Shown piece after piece: positions 17,852 through 26,264 of a stretch of DNA of 64,000 nucleotides. Each line of letters starts with the position of its first letter. Position 1 is the first letter of the stretch. The notes beneath the pieces were generated by a model. The model was given only the letters and a program-made list of their open reading frames with translations. It made no database searches and was not told the DNA's origin. The translations under genes and the position numbers were made by a program. Source of the stretch: JAVBNA01 sp031551875 (GTDB lineage Bacteria > Bacillota > Clostridia > Oscillospirales > Acutalibacteraceae); the NCBI GenBank assembly GCA_031551875.1, contig JAVBNA010000018.1:17728-81727 (forward strand), written 5' to 3'.

Positions 17852-19249
17852 ATGATTCTTGAATATGTCGGCGTAAAGGAAATCAACGGCTCGCTGATTG
17901 TGCTGGACAATGTGGAAAACGCATTTTTTGAAGAGATTGTCGCCATCCGCCTGACCGACGGCACGACTCGTCAGGGCCGCATCGTGCAGATGGAGGGCAA
18001 GCGGGCGGTCATTCAGGTCTTTGAGGGCACCAACGGGCTGTCGCTCGTCAACACCCAGACCAAGCTGACCGGCCATCCCATGGAGGTACCCCTCTCCCCT
18101 GAGATCCTCGGGCGAATCTTTGACGGCGCAGGCAAGCCCATTGACGGCCTTGGTGACATCTTTCCCATCAAGCGGGAGAACGTCAACGGCACGGCCATCA
18201 ACCCCGTCTCGCGCGTCTATCCCCGCAACTATATTAACACCGGCGTGTCCTCGATCGACACCCTGATGACCCTCATCCGCGGGCAAAAGCTGCCCATTTT
18301 TTCCGGCTCGGGCATGAAGCACAACGAACTGGCGGTGCAGATTGTCCGTCAGGCCAAAATTGCCGAGGAGGAGGGCGCGGGCTTCGGTGTCGTCTTTGCC
18401 GCAATGGGTGTCAAGAACGACGTGGCCGACTACTTTAAGCGTTCTTTTGATGAGTCGGGCGTGCTCAGCCGCGTCACCATGTTCCTAAATCTTTCCAATG
18501 ACCCGATCATTGAGCGTATCCTCACCCCCCGCTGCGCACTGACGGCTGCGGAGTATCTCGCGTTTGAGCTGGGGATGCACATTCTGGTCATCATGACCGA
18601 CATGACCTCCTATGCCGAAGCGCTTCGTGAATTCTCCTCGTCGAAAGGGGAAATTCCCGGACGCAAGGGCTTCCCAGGCTACCTGTATTCCGACCTTGCC
18701 TCTCTCTATGAGCGCGCCGGCATGGTCAAGGGCAAGCCGGGTTCGGTCACACAGATTCCCATTCTCACCATGCCTAACGACGACATCACCCACCCTGTTC
18801 CTGACCTGACCGGCTACATCACCGAGGGGCAGATTGTGCTCGACCGCGGCCTCGACGGCGCCGGCATTTATCCGCCGGTCGCCATCCAGCCCTCCCTGTC
18901 CCGTCTGATGAAGGACGGTATCGGAGAAGGCTATACCCGCGCCGACCACTCCCCCCTCGCCAACCAGCTGTTTGCCTCCTATGCCAAGGTGCAGGATGCC
19001 CGTTCGCTGGCGTCGGTCATCGGCGAGGAGGAGCTTTCGGCGGTGGACAAGAAATATTTGGAATTCGGACATCAGTTTGAAACCTATTTCATCAGCCAGG
19101 GCCCCAACGAAAACCGTTCGATTGAAACCAGCCTGGATCTCGGCTGGCGGCTTTTGTCCATGCTGCCCCGCACCGAGCTCGACCGTCTGGATGATGAGCT
19201 GCTGGATAAATTCTATCATCCGGAAGAGGCCGAAAGCATTCATAAGTAA
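17852..19249 (+). CDS. ntpB: V-type ATPase subunit B
   Basis: A 465-residue non-catalytic nucleotide-binding subunit alternating with A in the head. It shows GRIFDGAGKPIDGLG, YINTGVSSIDTLMTLIRGQK and PIFSGSGMKHNEL (the degenerate P-loop typical of B), then MTDMTSYAEALREFSSSKGEIPGRKG split across the conserved 'TDMTSYA' region. Length is normal. AGAAAGGA ribosome site upstream. Confidence 0.96.
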   Translation: MILEYVGVKEINGSLIVLDNVENAFFEEIVAIRLTDGTTRQGRIVQMEGKRAVIQVFEGTNGLSLVNTQTKLTGHPMEVPLSPEILGRIFDGAGKPIDGLGDIFPIKRENVNGTAINPVSRVYPRNYINTGVSSIDTLMTLIRGQKLPIFSGSGMKHNELAVQIVRQAKIAEEEGAGFGVVFAAMGVKNDVADYFKRSFDESGVLSRVTMFLNLSNDPIIERILTPRCALTAAEYLAFELGMHILVIMTDMTSYAEALREFSSSKGEIPGRKGFPGYLYSDLASLYERAGMVKGKPGSVTQIPILTMPNDDITHPVPDLTGYITEGQIVLDRGLDGAGIYPPVAIQPSLSRLMKDGIGEGYTRADHSPLANQLFASYAKVQDARSLASVIGEEELSAVDKKYLEFGHQFETYFISQGPNENRSIETSLDLGWRLLSMLPRTELDRLDDELLDKFYHPEEAESIHK

Positions 19250-19272
19250 GTTTGCGCAGGAGGTGAACGAAT

Positions 19273-19902
19273 ATGGCCGTATCCGCCGTCCCCACCAAAG
19301 GAAACCTGCTGACCACAAAAAAGTCACTGGAGCTGTCCCGGGTCGGCTATGAACTGCTCGACCGCAAGCGCAACATCCTGATCCGTGAGATGATGATGCT
19401 CATTGACCGCGCGACCGAGATTCAGGACTCGATTGACTCGACCTACACCGACGCCTATCAGGCGCTGCAGAGAGCCAACATCATGCTGGGCATCTGCGAC
19501 GAAATCTCAAAGACTGTGCCCATCGACGACGGCCTTTCCATCGACTTTCGCAGCGTCATGGGGGTGGAGATCCCGCTTGTCAGCCTCAAGCAGACCCCGA
19601 CGTCCATTTATTATGGCGTCAACTCCACAAACGCCTGGCTGGACGAGGCTTTTATCGCGTTTACGAAGGTTAAAAAGCTGACTGCTACGCTCTCCGAGGT
19701 GGAAAACAGCGTCTACCGGCTGGCCGACGCGATTATCAAAACGCAAAAGCGCGCCAACGCCCTGAAAAACATCATGATCCCGCGCTTTGAGGCGGTTGTC
19801 AAGTTCATTACCGACGCACTCGAGGAAAAGGACCGCGAAGAATTTTCCCGGCTTAAAATTATTAAAAATAAAAAAGCGCGTGAAAATGCAAATCAGGTAT
19901 AA
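19273..19902 (+). CDS. ntpD: V-type ATPase subunit D
   Basis: A 209-residue central-shaft subunit made of two long helices: residues 1-65 begin with PTKGNLLTTKKSLELSR-like sequence, and 130-209 end in a very basic tail. These are the classic N- and C-terminal coiled coils of subunit D. It is the last ATPase gene; a terminator follows within 25 bases. Confidence 0.94.
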   Translation: MAVSAVPTKGNLLTTKKSLELSRVGYELLDRKRNILIREMMMLIDRATEIQDSIDSTYTDAYQALQRANIMLGICDEISKTVPIDDGLSIDFRSVMGVEIPLVSLKQTPTSIYYGVNSTNAWLDEAFIAFTKVKKLTATLSEVENSVYRLADAIIKTQKRANALKNIMIPRFEAVVKFITDALEEKDREEFSRLKIIKNKKARENANQV

Positions 19903-19924
19903 TTATGTCGCACCTGTAAACAAT

Positions 19925-19958
19925 AAGTCCTGCGAAGTATATTCGCAGGACTTTTTTT
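19925..19958 (+). terminator. Terminator of the V-type ATPase operon
   Basis: GTCCTGCGAA (19927-19936) pairs perfectly with TTCGCAGGAC (19942-19951) and is followed by a run of seven T. Confidence 0.93.
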
Positions 19959-20006
19959 GGGTATGTTCTGTGCATGCCCGCATGAAAGTAAAGAGGTGAA
20001 ATTATC

Positions 20007-20219
20007 ATGTTAGACAGGCTTGCGCTGATTCTTGTAATCATTGGCGCGCTCAACTGGGGCGGCATCGGCATCTTCCAGTTTGACACAGTCGCGTGGCTGT
20101 TTGGCGGACAGGGCGCCGTCGTTGCGCGTATCGTCTATGCGTTGGTCGCCATCGCAGGCGTGTGGTGTATCTCGCTGCTTTTCCGCGAAAGAGAGATTAT
20201 CTCACATCACGCCGACTAA
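20007..20219 (+). CDS. DUF378 (YuzA-like) small membrane protein
   Basis: A 70-residue protein with two transmembrane helices: LALILVIIGALNWGGIGIF at 5-23 and ARIVYALVAIAGVWCISLL at 38-56. The LNWG and W(C)I pattern is the DUF378/YuzA signature. Function unknown. AAGAGGTGA ribosome site 7 bases ahead. It is transcribed between the ATPase terminator and the long hairpin at 20237-20280, so probably alone. Confidence 0.88.
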   Translation: MLDRLALILVIIGALNWGGIGIFQFDTVAWLFGGQGAVVARIVYALVAIAGVWCISLLFREREIISHHAD

Positions 20220-20236
20220 CCGCCGGTTCACGGCAT

Positions 20237-20280
20237 ACAGCAAGGACAGCAATGCCTAAGGGCGAGGCTGTCCTTGCTGT
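20237..20280 (+). terminator. Long perfect hairpin after DUF378 gene (probable terminator)
   Basis: A perfect 14-base inverted repeat, ACAGCAAGGACAGC / GCTGTCCTTGCTGT, with a 16-base loop, begins 18 bases after the stop. It lacks the usual T run, so termination may be Rho-assisted or the hairpin may protect the 3' end. Confidence 0.6.
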
Positions 20281-20415
20281 GTTACAGATGATTCCCTATA
20301 AAAGTAAAACTTTATGTATAAATTTTCATTTTTTACGAATAAATCTCTTGTCTGTCTTGCGTTTGCCTCAAGAATGTGGTAGCATAGATACAATATAGTT
20401 GAGGAGTGATTTTTC

Positions 20416-21252
20416 ATGAAAAAAGCTATGGCACTGCTTCTTTCCCTACTTATGCTGACCGCGCTTCTGGCGGGCTGCACCGGCTCAGCGAGCAACAATC
20501 CGCAGAGTACGGCGCCCCAAAGTACCGCTGACAATCAGGACGACCAAAGCGATGAGCTGGTTATCTTCTGCAACGCCAACTTCCCGCCCTTCGAGTATAT
20601 GGACAATGGCAATCAGATGGCTGGCGTGGACATTGATCTCGCCAATGCGATCGGCGAGAAGCTCGGCAAAAAGATCACCATGAAAAACGCCGACTTTGAC
20701 GGCATTATCGCCGCCCTGGCTTCGGATAAATGTGATCTTGCCATCTCGGGCATCACAATTACCCCCGAGCGTCAGAAGCAGGTTGATTTTTCCAACCCCT
20801 ACATCAAATCCACCCAGTATCTGATTCTTCTGAAGGATTCTCCCATTAAGACGATGGAGGATCTCGCCGGTAAAAAAGTGGGTTCCCCGCTGGGCTACAC
20901 CGGACAATTTGCCATGGAGGACGAAATCGCCGAAGGCGTGCTCAAGGACAAGGGCTGTGAGGTTGTCACCTACAAATCTGCCGTGGAAGGCAGTCTGGAC
21001 ATCGTCAACGGCCGCCTTGATGCGGTGATCATGGATGAATTTGTCGCCAAGAAAATCGCTAGCAACAATGATAAACTGGTCGCCATTCAGCTGGTTCGCA
21101 AGGACGGAACCGATGTTTCGGAGGAATACGGCGTCGCGATGCCCAAGGGCAGCGAATACTGCGCGCAAATCAACGAGGTGATTGCGGATCTGACCGCACA
21201 GGGAAAAATTGAAGAGTGGGTCATTGCACACTCTATGACCGACGCAAACTAA
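20416..21252 (+). CDS. Polar amino-acid ABC transporter substrate-binding lipoprotein
   Basis: A 278-residue family-3 extracellular solute-binding protein. Residues 1-22 are a lipoprotein signal with lipobox LLAGC; a Ser/Asn/Gln linker follows. The binding domain shows ANFPPFEYMDNG, GVDIDLANAIGEKLG, DFDGIIAAL and DLAISGITITPERQKQVDFS, typical of polar amino acid binders (Gln, Arg, His, cystine groups); the ligand is not resolvable by eye. Possible promoter elements TTGCGT (20357) and TAGCAT (20380) are only fair. The next gene encodes its permease, across a hairpin that should reduce read-through. Confidence 0.93.
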   Translation: MKKAMALLLSLLMLTALLAGCTGSASNNPQSTAPQSTADNQDDQSDELVIFCNANFPPFEYMDNGNQMAGVDIDLANAIGEKLGKKITMKNADFDGIIAALASDKCDLAISGITITPERQKQVDFSNPYIKSTQYLILLKDSPIKTMEDLAGKKVGSPLGYTGQFAMEDEIAEGVLKDKGCEVVTYKSAVEGSLDIVNGRLDAVIMDEFVAKKIASNNDKLVAIQLVRKDGTDVSEEYGVAMPKGSEYCAQINEVIADLTAQGKIEEWVIAHSMTDAN

Positions 21253-21260
21253 AAAGTAAA

Positions 21261-21296
21261 AAATTATCGTTTGTTTCATACAAACGATAATTTTTT
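21261..21296 (+). terminator. Intra-operon terminator between binding protein and permease
   Basis: AAATTATCGTTTG (21261-21273) pairs perfectly with CAAACGATAATTT (21281-21293), then more T. It lies between the stop of the binding protein and the permease start and most likely makes the binding protein more abundant than the membrane components. Confidence 0.85.
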
Positions 21297-21313
21297 GTAG
21301 AGGGGGGCTGTGC

Positions 21314-22039
21314 GTGTCCGGCGCACTCACATGGATTCAGGAAAACTTTTACAGCACTTTTATTGAGAAAAACCGTTATCAATTGTTTTTAGAAGGTTTA
21401 AAGAACACTCTGACCATCGTAGTCTTTGCGGCGCTGATCGGCTGTGTGCTCGGCATTCTGGTCGCATGTGCTGACATGGGCTTCCGTCATGCCACCAAAC
21501 GTAATCCGGTCCGCTATTTAATTCTCAAGGTTCTCAACGCGATCTGCAAGGTATACATAGCCATCATTCGCGGTACGCCGCTTGTTGTGCAGCTGATGTA
21601 TCTTTACTTTGTTATTTTCACCAATGTGAAAAATGGAATATTGGTCGCGATCCTTGGCTTTGGCCTCAATTCGGGCGCCTATGTCGCTGAAATTGTGCGC
21701 GCAGGGATCATGTCGGTTGACATCGGGCAGACCGAGGCAGGACGCTCACTGGGCATGACCTCTCTGGCCACCACCAGTAAAATCGTGCTTCCCCAGGCCA
21801 TCAAAAACATCCTGCCGGCGCTGGTTAATGAATTTATCGCTTTGATCAAGGAAACCTCTGTGGCCGGTCTGATCACCATAACCGACCTGACCCGCGCAGG
21901 CGATATGGTACGTTCAAACACAGCTGAGCCTTTCTTCTCCCTCACTGCGGTTGCAATTGTCTACCTGATTATTGTCGGCGGACTGACCTTCGTCCTTCGG
22001 CGCGTGGAAAGGAGGCTGCGTAAGAGTGATCGAAGTTAA
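21314..22039 (+). CDS. Amino-acid ABC transporter permease
   Basis: A 241-residue HisM/GlnP-type permease with about five transmembrane helices. It contains the family's N-terminal GLKNTLTIVVFAALIG and the coupling EAA loop, here EAGRSLGMTSLATTSKIVLP. GTG start at 21314 preceded by GAGGGGGG. Its last 14 bases overlap the ATPase gene, so the two are translationally coupled. Confidence 0.93.
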   Translation: MSGALTWIQENFYSTFIEKNRYQLFLEGLKNTLTIVVFAALIGCVLGILVACADMGFRHATKRNPVRYLILKVLNAICKVYIAIIRGTPLVVQLMYLYFVIFTNVKNGILVAILGFGLNSGAYVAEIVRAGIMSVDIGQTEAGRSLGMTSLATTSKIVLPQAIKNILPALVNEFIALIKETSVAGLITITDLTRAGDMVRSNTAEPFFSLTAVAIVYLIIVGGLTFVLRRVERRLRKSDRS

Positions 22040-22748
22040 AAACCTGCACAAGTATTTCGGCTCCAACCATGTGCTCAATGACATCAGCTATACCATCGAC
22101 CAGGGCGAAAAAATCGTCATCGTCGGGCCCTCCGGGTCGGGCAAAAGCACATTTCTGCGCTGCCTGAACCTGCTGGAGATGCCGTCCAAGGGGCAGGTGT
22201 TTTTCGACAATATCTGCATCACTGACAAGGGCGTCAACATTGACAAGATGCGTCAGCGCATGGGCATGGTGTTCCAGCATTTCAACCTCTTTCCCCACCT
22301 GACCATCCGGCAGAATATCACTCTCGCCCCCACGCAGACCAAGCTCATGGGCAAGGATGAGGCCAATCAGAAAGCTGATGAGCTGCTCAAGCGCGTGGGA
22401 CTGCTTGATAAAGCGGAAACCTATCCCAGTATGCTCTCGGGCGGACAAAAGCAGCGCATTGCGATTGTGCGGGCGCTTGCGATGAACCCGAGCGTGATGC
22501 TCTTTGACGAACCCACCTCCGCGCTTGACCCTGAAATGGTCGGTGAAGTGCTTGACGTCATGAAGGAGCTTGCAGTACAGGGCATGACCATGGTGGTTGT
22601 CACGCACGAGATGGGCTTTGCCCGTGAGGTCGGCACCAAGGTGCTCTTTATGGACGAAGGGAAAATCCTCGAGGAAAACGAGCCGCAGGCTTTCTTTGCA
22701 AACCCCAGACACGACCGTCTCAAGGATTTCCTCGGAAAAGTGTTATAG
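22026..22748 (+). CDS. Amino-acid ABC transporter ATP-binding protein
   Basis: A 240-residue GlnQ/HisP-type ATPase. Walker A GPSGSGKSTFLRC near 37, Q-loop VFQHFNLFPHLT, signature LSGGQKQRIAIVRAL, Walker B VMLFDEPTSALDPE and the switch His in VVVTHEMGFA are all present, so it should be active. GTG start inside the end of the permease gene. A hairpin terminator follows the stop. Confidence 0.95.
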   Translation: MIEVKNLHKYFGSNHVLNDISYTIDQGEKIVIVGPSGSGKSTFLRCLNLLEMPSKGQVFFDNICITDKGVNIDKMRQRMGMVFQHFNLFPHLTIRQNITLAPTQTKLMGKDEANQKADELLKRVGLLDKAETYPSMLSGGQKQRIAIVRALAMNPSVMLFDEPTSALDPEMVGEVLDVMKELAVQGMTMVVVTHEMGFAREVGTKVLFMDEGKILEENEPQAFFANPRHDRLKDFLGKVL

Positions 22749-22757
22749 AATACTCGA

Positions 22758-22794
22758 AGTACCCGTCTGCAATCATGCAGGCGGGTACTGTTTT
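22758..22794 (+). terminator. Terminator of the amino-acid ABC transporter operon
   Basis: AGTACCCGTCTGCA (22758-22771) and TGCAGGCGGGTACT (22776-22789) form a 14-bp stem with one G-T pair and a four-base loop, followed by GTTTT. Confidence 0.85.
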
Positions 22795-22802
22795 CCCCGA
22801 AC

Positions 22803-22835
22803 AAAAAAGGAAGCGCGTGATGCGCTTCCTTTTAA
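22803..22835. terminator. Bidirectional terminator between convergent units
   Basis: AAAAGGAAGCGC (22805-22816) / GCGCTTCCTTTT (22822-22833) with A and T tracts on either side can stop transcription from both directions: the ABC operon and the ispH-rpsA gene. Confidence 0.85.
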
Positions 22836-22849
22836 TTATTCCGTTATAA

Positions 22850-25030
22850 TTATTCCTCGTTCGCGGGTTCTTCCTGTGCTTCCTCTACAGGAGCGGGAAC
22901 CTCTTCCACAATCGGCGCGGGGATTTCCGCAGGCACTTCACGCTCAGCAGGAATCTCTGTGACGGTTTCAGTTTTAACTTCAACCGCCGGGGCTTCTTCC
23001 GCAGGGGCAGCTTCCGTCACTGTCTCTGCTGAAACAGCCTCAACCGGCTCCTCGTCAGCCAGCAGTGCCTTCATGGACAGGCTGACACGTCTGGACTCAA
23101 AGTTAATGTCGGTGATCATCACCTTGACCTCCTGGCCCACGGTCAGGACATCTGCCGGCTTGGCAATGCGCTCACGGGCAATCTCAGAGATGTGGATCAG
23201 ACCGTCAATACCGGGAATCACGCTTGCAAAGGCGCCGAAGGTGGTCAGGCTGACAACCTTGGCGTCGACAATCGAGCCGACGGGATAGTCACGCTTGAGA
23301 ATGTTCCAGGGATTGTCCTCTTCCTTTTTATAGCCCAGAGAGATCTTCTTCTGTTCCACGTCAATGTCACGGCGCTCGTCATGACGGGTGACCGTTTCAA
23401 TCTTCTTGATGTAAACGGGAATTTCGTCGCCCACCGCGACAACCTCAGACGGATGCTTGATGCGGCCCCAGGACAGCTCAGAAATATGCACCATGCCGTC
23501 CACGCCGCCCAGGTCGACAAACGCGCCGTAGCTGGTCAGCGACTTGACAGTACCCTTGTAGGACTTACCCGACTCCGCCTCGGCCCAGAACTTCTCAATC
23601 AGTTCCTTGCGGTCCTCCTTATATGCGTCGCGGATAGAGCCCACGGCGCGACGGCGCTGGGTGTTGATCTCAATCACCTTGAAGCGCACGGTCTGCTTGA
23701 GCAGCTTTTCAAGTGGTTCACCGCGCGACACGGTGGACAGGCCGGCGGGCACAAAGATCTTGACGCCCTTGCAAACGAGCAGCAGGCCGCCCTTAATGAC
23801 TTCGGTGACAATACCTTCGAGGATTTCGCCGCTTTCTTCGGCGGCCACAATCTCATCCCAGCCCTTAATGGCGTCCAGGCGACGTTTGGAAAGCATGATG
23901 ATGCCCTCCTGGTCGTTTGTGCGCATAATCAAAAGCTGCATACGGTCGCCCTTTTTGACGACGTCCTCAGTCTTGGCGTTGGGGTCGGCGGTCAGCTCAG
24001 CAAGCGGCACATAGCCGGTCTGCTTGCGGGAATCGATCTCAATGAACACTTCATTGGGCGCGATACTCACAACGGTGCCCCACACCTTCTCATCTGTATT
24101 TAAATTTTTGAGCGATTCCTCCAGCAGGTTTTCGAACTCCTCCCGGGACTCACTCTCCGCGAATTGGTTTTCATTGGGATTCAAAATGTCGGTCATGGTT
24201 TGTAGTACCTCCTTTATTATGCTGGCCGGTGTGGATGCACCCGCCGTAACGCCAATCCTATCCGCACGAAACACAGCTTCCACAGGGAGCTCACGCGCTG
24301 TTTCAATGAGGTAGGTCAGGCAATGATGGCGGCACACATCACGGAGCTTTTGCGTATTGGAACTCTCCCTGCCGCCAATAATCAGCATAAGATCTGATTT
24401 TTGGGCCAAACACGCAGCCTCGCATTGCCTTTTGGACGTAGCATTACATATTGTAGCAAAAATCGTCGCGTTTGTATATACCCTTTTTACAATTTTTAAA
24501 CTATTCTCCCACTCTTTTTCACTATAGGTGGTTTGTGCGACAATACACACGGGTTTTTTTGTGAATTCCGGATGCTTTTGCATGATTTCTTCCAGCCCCG
24601 CCGCGTCTTTAAAGACGTAACTATCGCCCGGACAGTGCCCGCGGATGCCGATGACCTCAGGATGGGTGTCATCGCCCGCAATCAGGACGGTCTCCCCGCG
24701 CGCCGAAGCCGCAGATACAATTTTGTGTATTTTAGACACAAACGGGCATGTGGCGTCCACATAAGAGATCCCGCGCGCCTCCAGTTCATCCAGCGTGGCA
24801 CGCGGCACACCGTGGGAACGAATGACTACCGTGGCGCCGGACGGCGCGGAAGCCGGGCTCTCGGCAATGCGTACGCCGCGTTCTGAGAGCGACTGTACCA
24901 TCTGGGGATTGTGGATAATCGGGCCGAGCGTCACCACCGACTTGCCCTCTTTCAGGAGCCGGTCAACCGTCTCAATGGCGCGGCTGACGCCGAAGCAAAA
25001 GCCGGCTGATTTTGCTACCTCAATCCTCAT
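22850..25030 (-). CDS. ispH: Bifunctional IspH (HMBPP reductase)-ribosomal protein S1 fusion
   Basis: A 726-residue fusion. Residues 1-278 are IspH/LytB, the last enzyme of the non-mevalonate isoprenoid pathway; its cluster cysteines Cys12 (GFCFGVSRA), Cys95 (DATCPFV) and Cys195 (TICNATSKRQ) are all present, as is the HPEVIGIRGH loop. Residues ~314 to 640 hold four S1 RNA-binding repeats, the last two the most regular (SLTSYGAFVDLGGVDGMVHI; SLTTFGAFASVIPGIDGLIH). The final ~80 residues are a Glu/Ala/Pro/Val-rich acidic tail. This fusion is known in clostridia. A strong ribosome site and in-frame ATG at the junction suggest S1 is also made alone. The start overlaps the upstream acyltransferase stop (ATGA). 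Confidence 0.95.
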   Translation of the reverse strand: MRIEVAKSAGFCFGVSRAIETVDRLLKEGKSVVTLGPIIHNPQMVQSLSERGVRIAESPASAPSGATVVIRSHGVPRATLDELEARGISYVDATCPFVSKIHKIVSAASARGETVLIAGDDTHPEVIGIRGHCPGDSYVFKDAAGLEEIMQKHPEFTKKPVCIVAQTTYSEKEWENSLKIVKRVYTNATIFATICNATSKRQCEAACLAQKSDLMLIIGGRESSNTQKLRDVCRHHCLTYLIETARELPVEAVFRADRIGVTAGASTPASIIKEVLQTMTDILNPNENQFAESESREEFENLLEESLKNLNTDEKVWGTVVSIAPNEVFIEIDSRKQTGYVPLAELTADPNAKTEDVVKKGDRMQLLIMRTNDQEGIIMLSKRRLDAIKGWDEIVAAEESGEILEGIVTEVIKGGLLLVCKGVKIFVPAGLSTVSRGEPLEKLLKQTVRFKVIEINTQRRRAVGSIRDAYKEDRKELIEKFWAEAESGKSYKGTVKSLTSYGAFVDLGGVDGMVHISELSWGRIKHPSEVVAVGDEIPVYIKKIETVTRHDERRDIDVEQKKISLGYKKEEDNPWNILKRDYPVGSIVDAKVVSLTTFGAFASVIPGIDGLIHISEIARERIAKPADVLTVGQEVKVMITDINFESRRVSLSMKALLADEEPVEAVSAETVTEAAPAEEAPAVEVKTETVTEIPAEREVPAEIPAPIVEEVPAPVEEAQEEPANEE
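24194..24214 (-). promoter_or_regulatory. Internal ribosome binding site and in-frame start at the IspH/S1 junction
   Basis: On the minus strand AAGGAGGT (24207-24214), a full anti-Shine-Dalgarno match, stands 10 bases before an in-frame ATG (24194-24196, codon 279) that begins the S1 part (MTDILNPNENQF). Initiation here would give a free 448-residue S1 protein ending at 22850. Confidence 0.6.
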
Positions 25031-25656
25031 TGGCGTTCCCCCATGACCGCGTTGACCGCATCGGCAATGATACGGCTGGCCTGCCGCGCCTCACGCAGTG
25101 TCCCTTCTCTGAAGCCCAGATCCTCATAAGGGATCAGCTGGCCGAAGGACACCTGGATGGGCTTGAACACCCGCACGCGCCCTTTACAGGAGATCGCCAC
25201 CGGCAGCACCGGCGACTGGGAGCGCGACGCAAGCAGTGCCGCCCCCGCCTTGGGCTTAAAGGGCACGGGATCGTAGACACAGCCCCCTTCCGGGAAAATG
25301 CCCAGCGGCTGCCCGTCTGCGAGAATTTGCAGCGCCGTACGCAGTGACTCGGTGTCGGCCGCGTCCCGGTTGACCGGAAAAGCGCCGCCCCACCGCAAAA
25401 AATGATTATAAAACTTCTTACTGAATAATTCTTTTTTTGCCATAAAACGAATTTTTCTCTTACGGATCGGCATCATCAGAAAAACCGGGTCGAGCACCGA
25501 AATATGATTGGAGCACAGCACCACGCTTCCTTCCCTTGGAAAGTTCTCCAGCCCCTTGTACTTCACCCAGAAAATCGGGCGAAAAATTCCGTTTGCCAAA
25601 ATTCGCGCAAAACTAAACAGACTCATGTGTTGTCCCACACCACCACTTTCAATCAT
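25027..25656 (-). CDS. PlsC-like 1-acyl-glycerol-3-phosphate acyltransferase (copy A)
   Basis: A lysophospholipid acyltransferase of up to 209 residues. The catalytic motif is LCSNHISVLDPVFL (N-H-x4-D), followed by FMAKKELFS and the FPEGG motif as GIFPEGGCVY. Unlike the neighbouring copy, the third motif reads EGG rather than EGT. Two starts are possible: 25656, overlapping the stop of copy B as TAATG, and 25626, giving MSLFSFARILAN, closer to the family's usual beginning. Sits between copy B and ispH-rpsA in a cmk-plsC-plsC-ispH-rpsA chain. Confidence 0.88.
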   Translation of the reverse strand: MIESGGVGQHMSLFSFARILANGIFRPIFWVKYKGLENFPREGSVVLCSNHISVLDPVFLMMPIRKRKIRFMAKKELFSKKFYNHFLRWGGAFPVNRDAADTESLRTALQILADGQPLGIFPEGGCVYDPVPFKPKAGAALLASRSQSPVLPVAISCKGRVRVFKPIQVSFGQLIPYEDLGFREGTLREARQASRIIADAVNAVMGERQ

Positions 25657-26264
25657 TAGAAAGACGCCCTGGCTTCCGACTGAAGCCGCTCCATCTCTTT
25701 CCATACCACGCGGGTCGCGTTGCGAAATTCCTGCCCTGTGCCCTCTTTGATGCCAATATCCTCCAGGCTCAAAGGCCGTCCGCAGTTGACGATCACCCGC
25801 CGAAACATCTTCACTTTACCCTTTTGTGCCACCACCGCAACCGGAAGAACCGCACAACCCGCCTTGTACGCGATCATCGTCGCGCCCGCCTTGGGCTTGC
25901 CCAGCTCGCCGTCCTTCGAGCGCGTCCCCTCGGCAAAAATGCCGAGAACTTCGCCCTGCCCCAGCAGGTCAAAGGAGGTGTCCATGGCGGTCATGTCGGT
26001 ACGGCTGCGGTCGACCGAAAAGGCTCCCAGCGATTTAATCAGCACGCGCAGAAAGGGGTTTTTGAACAACTCCTTTTTGGCCATAAAACGGATGGTTCTG
26101 TGCTGGGAAAAGGCCAGAAAAAACGGGTCGAGCAGGGAAATATGGTTGGAGCACAGCACCACCGGCATACCCTTTGACACATCATAGCGGCCCATGATTT
26201 TATAGGGATAGAACAGTTTGAAAAAAGGTGGCACGATGTATTTTGCAATGCGATAAAGAATCAT
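25656..26264 (-). CDS. plsC: PlsC-like 1-acyl-glycerol-3-phosphate acyltransferase (copy B)
   Basis: A 202-residue acyltransferase that would make phosphatidic acid from lysophosphatidic acid at the membrane. It begins MILYRIAKYIVPPFFKLFYP (membrane-associated helix), then LCSNHISLLDPFFLAF (N-H-x4-D catalytic dyad), FMAKKELF and GIFAEGTRSKDGEL (the F-x-E-G-T-R motif). This is the more canonical of the two copies. Its start overlaps the cmk stop as ATGA. Confidence 0.92.
   Translation of the reverse strand: MILYRIAKYIVPPFFKLFYPYKIMGRYDVSKGMPVVLCSNHISLLDPFFLAFSQHRTIRFMAKKELFKNPFLRVLIKSLGAFSVDRSRTDMTAMDTSFDLLGQGEVLGIFAEGTRSKDGELGKPKAGATMIAYKAGCAVLPVAVVAQKGKVKMFRRVIVNCGRPLSLEDIGIKEGTGQEFRNATRVVWKEMERLQSEARASF

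Noticed and set aside
22850..23090. Repetitive GAA/GCC-rich stretch considered as a DNA repeat
   Set aside because: It encodes the acidic Ala/Glu/Pro/Val-rich tail of the S1 protein; the repetition is at the protein level and imperfect.
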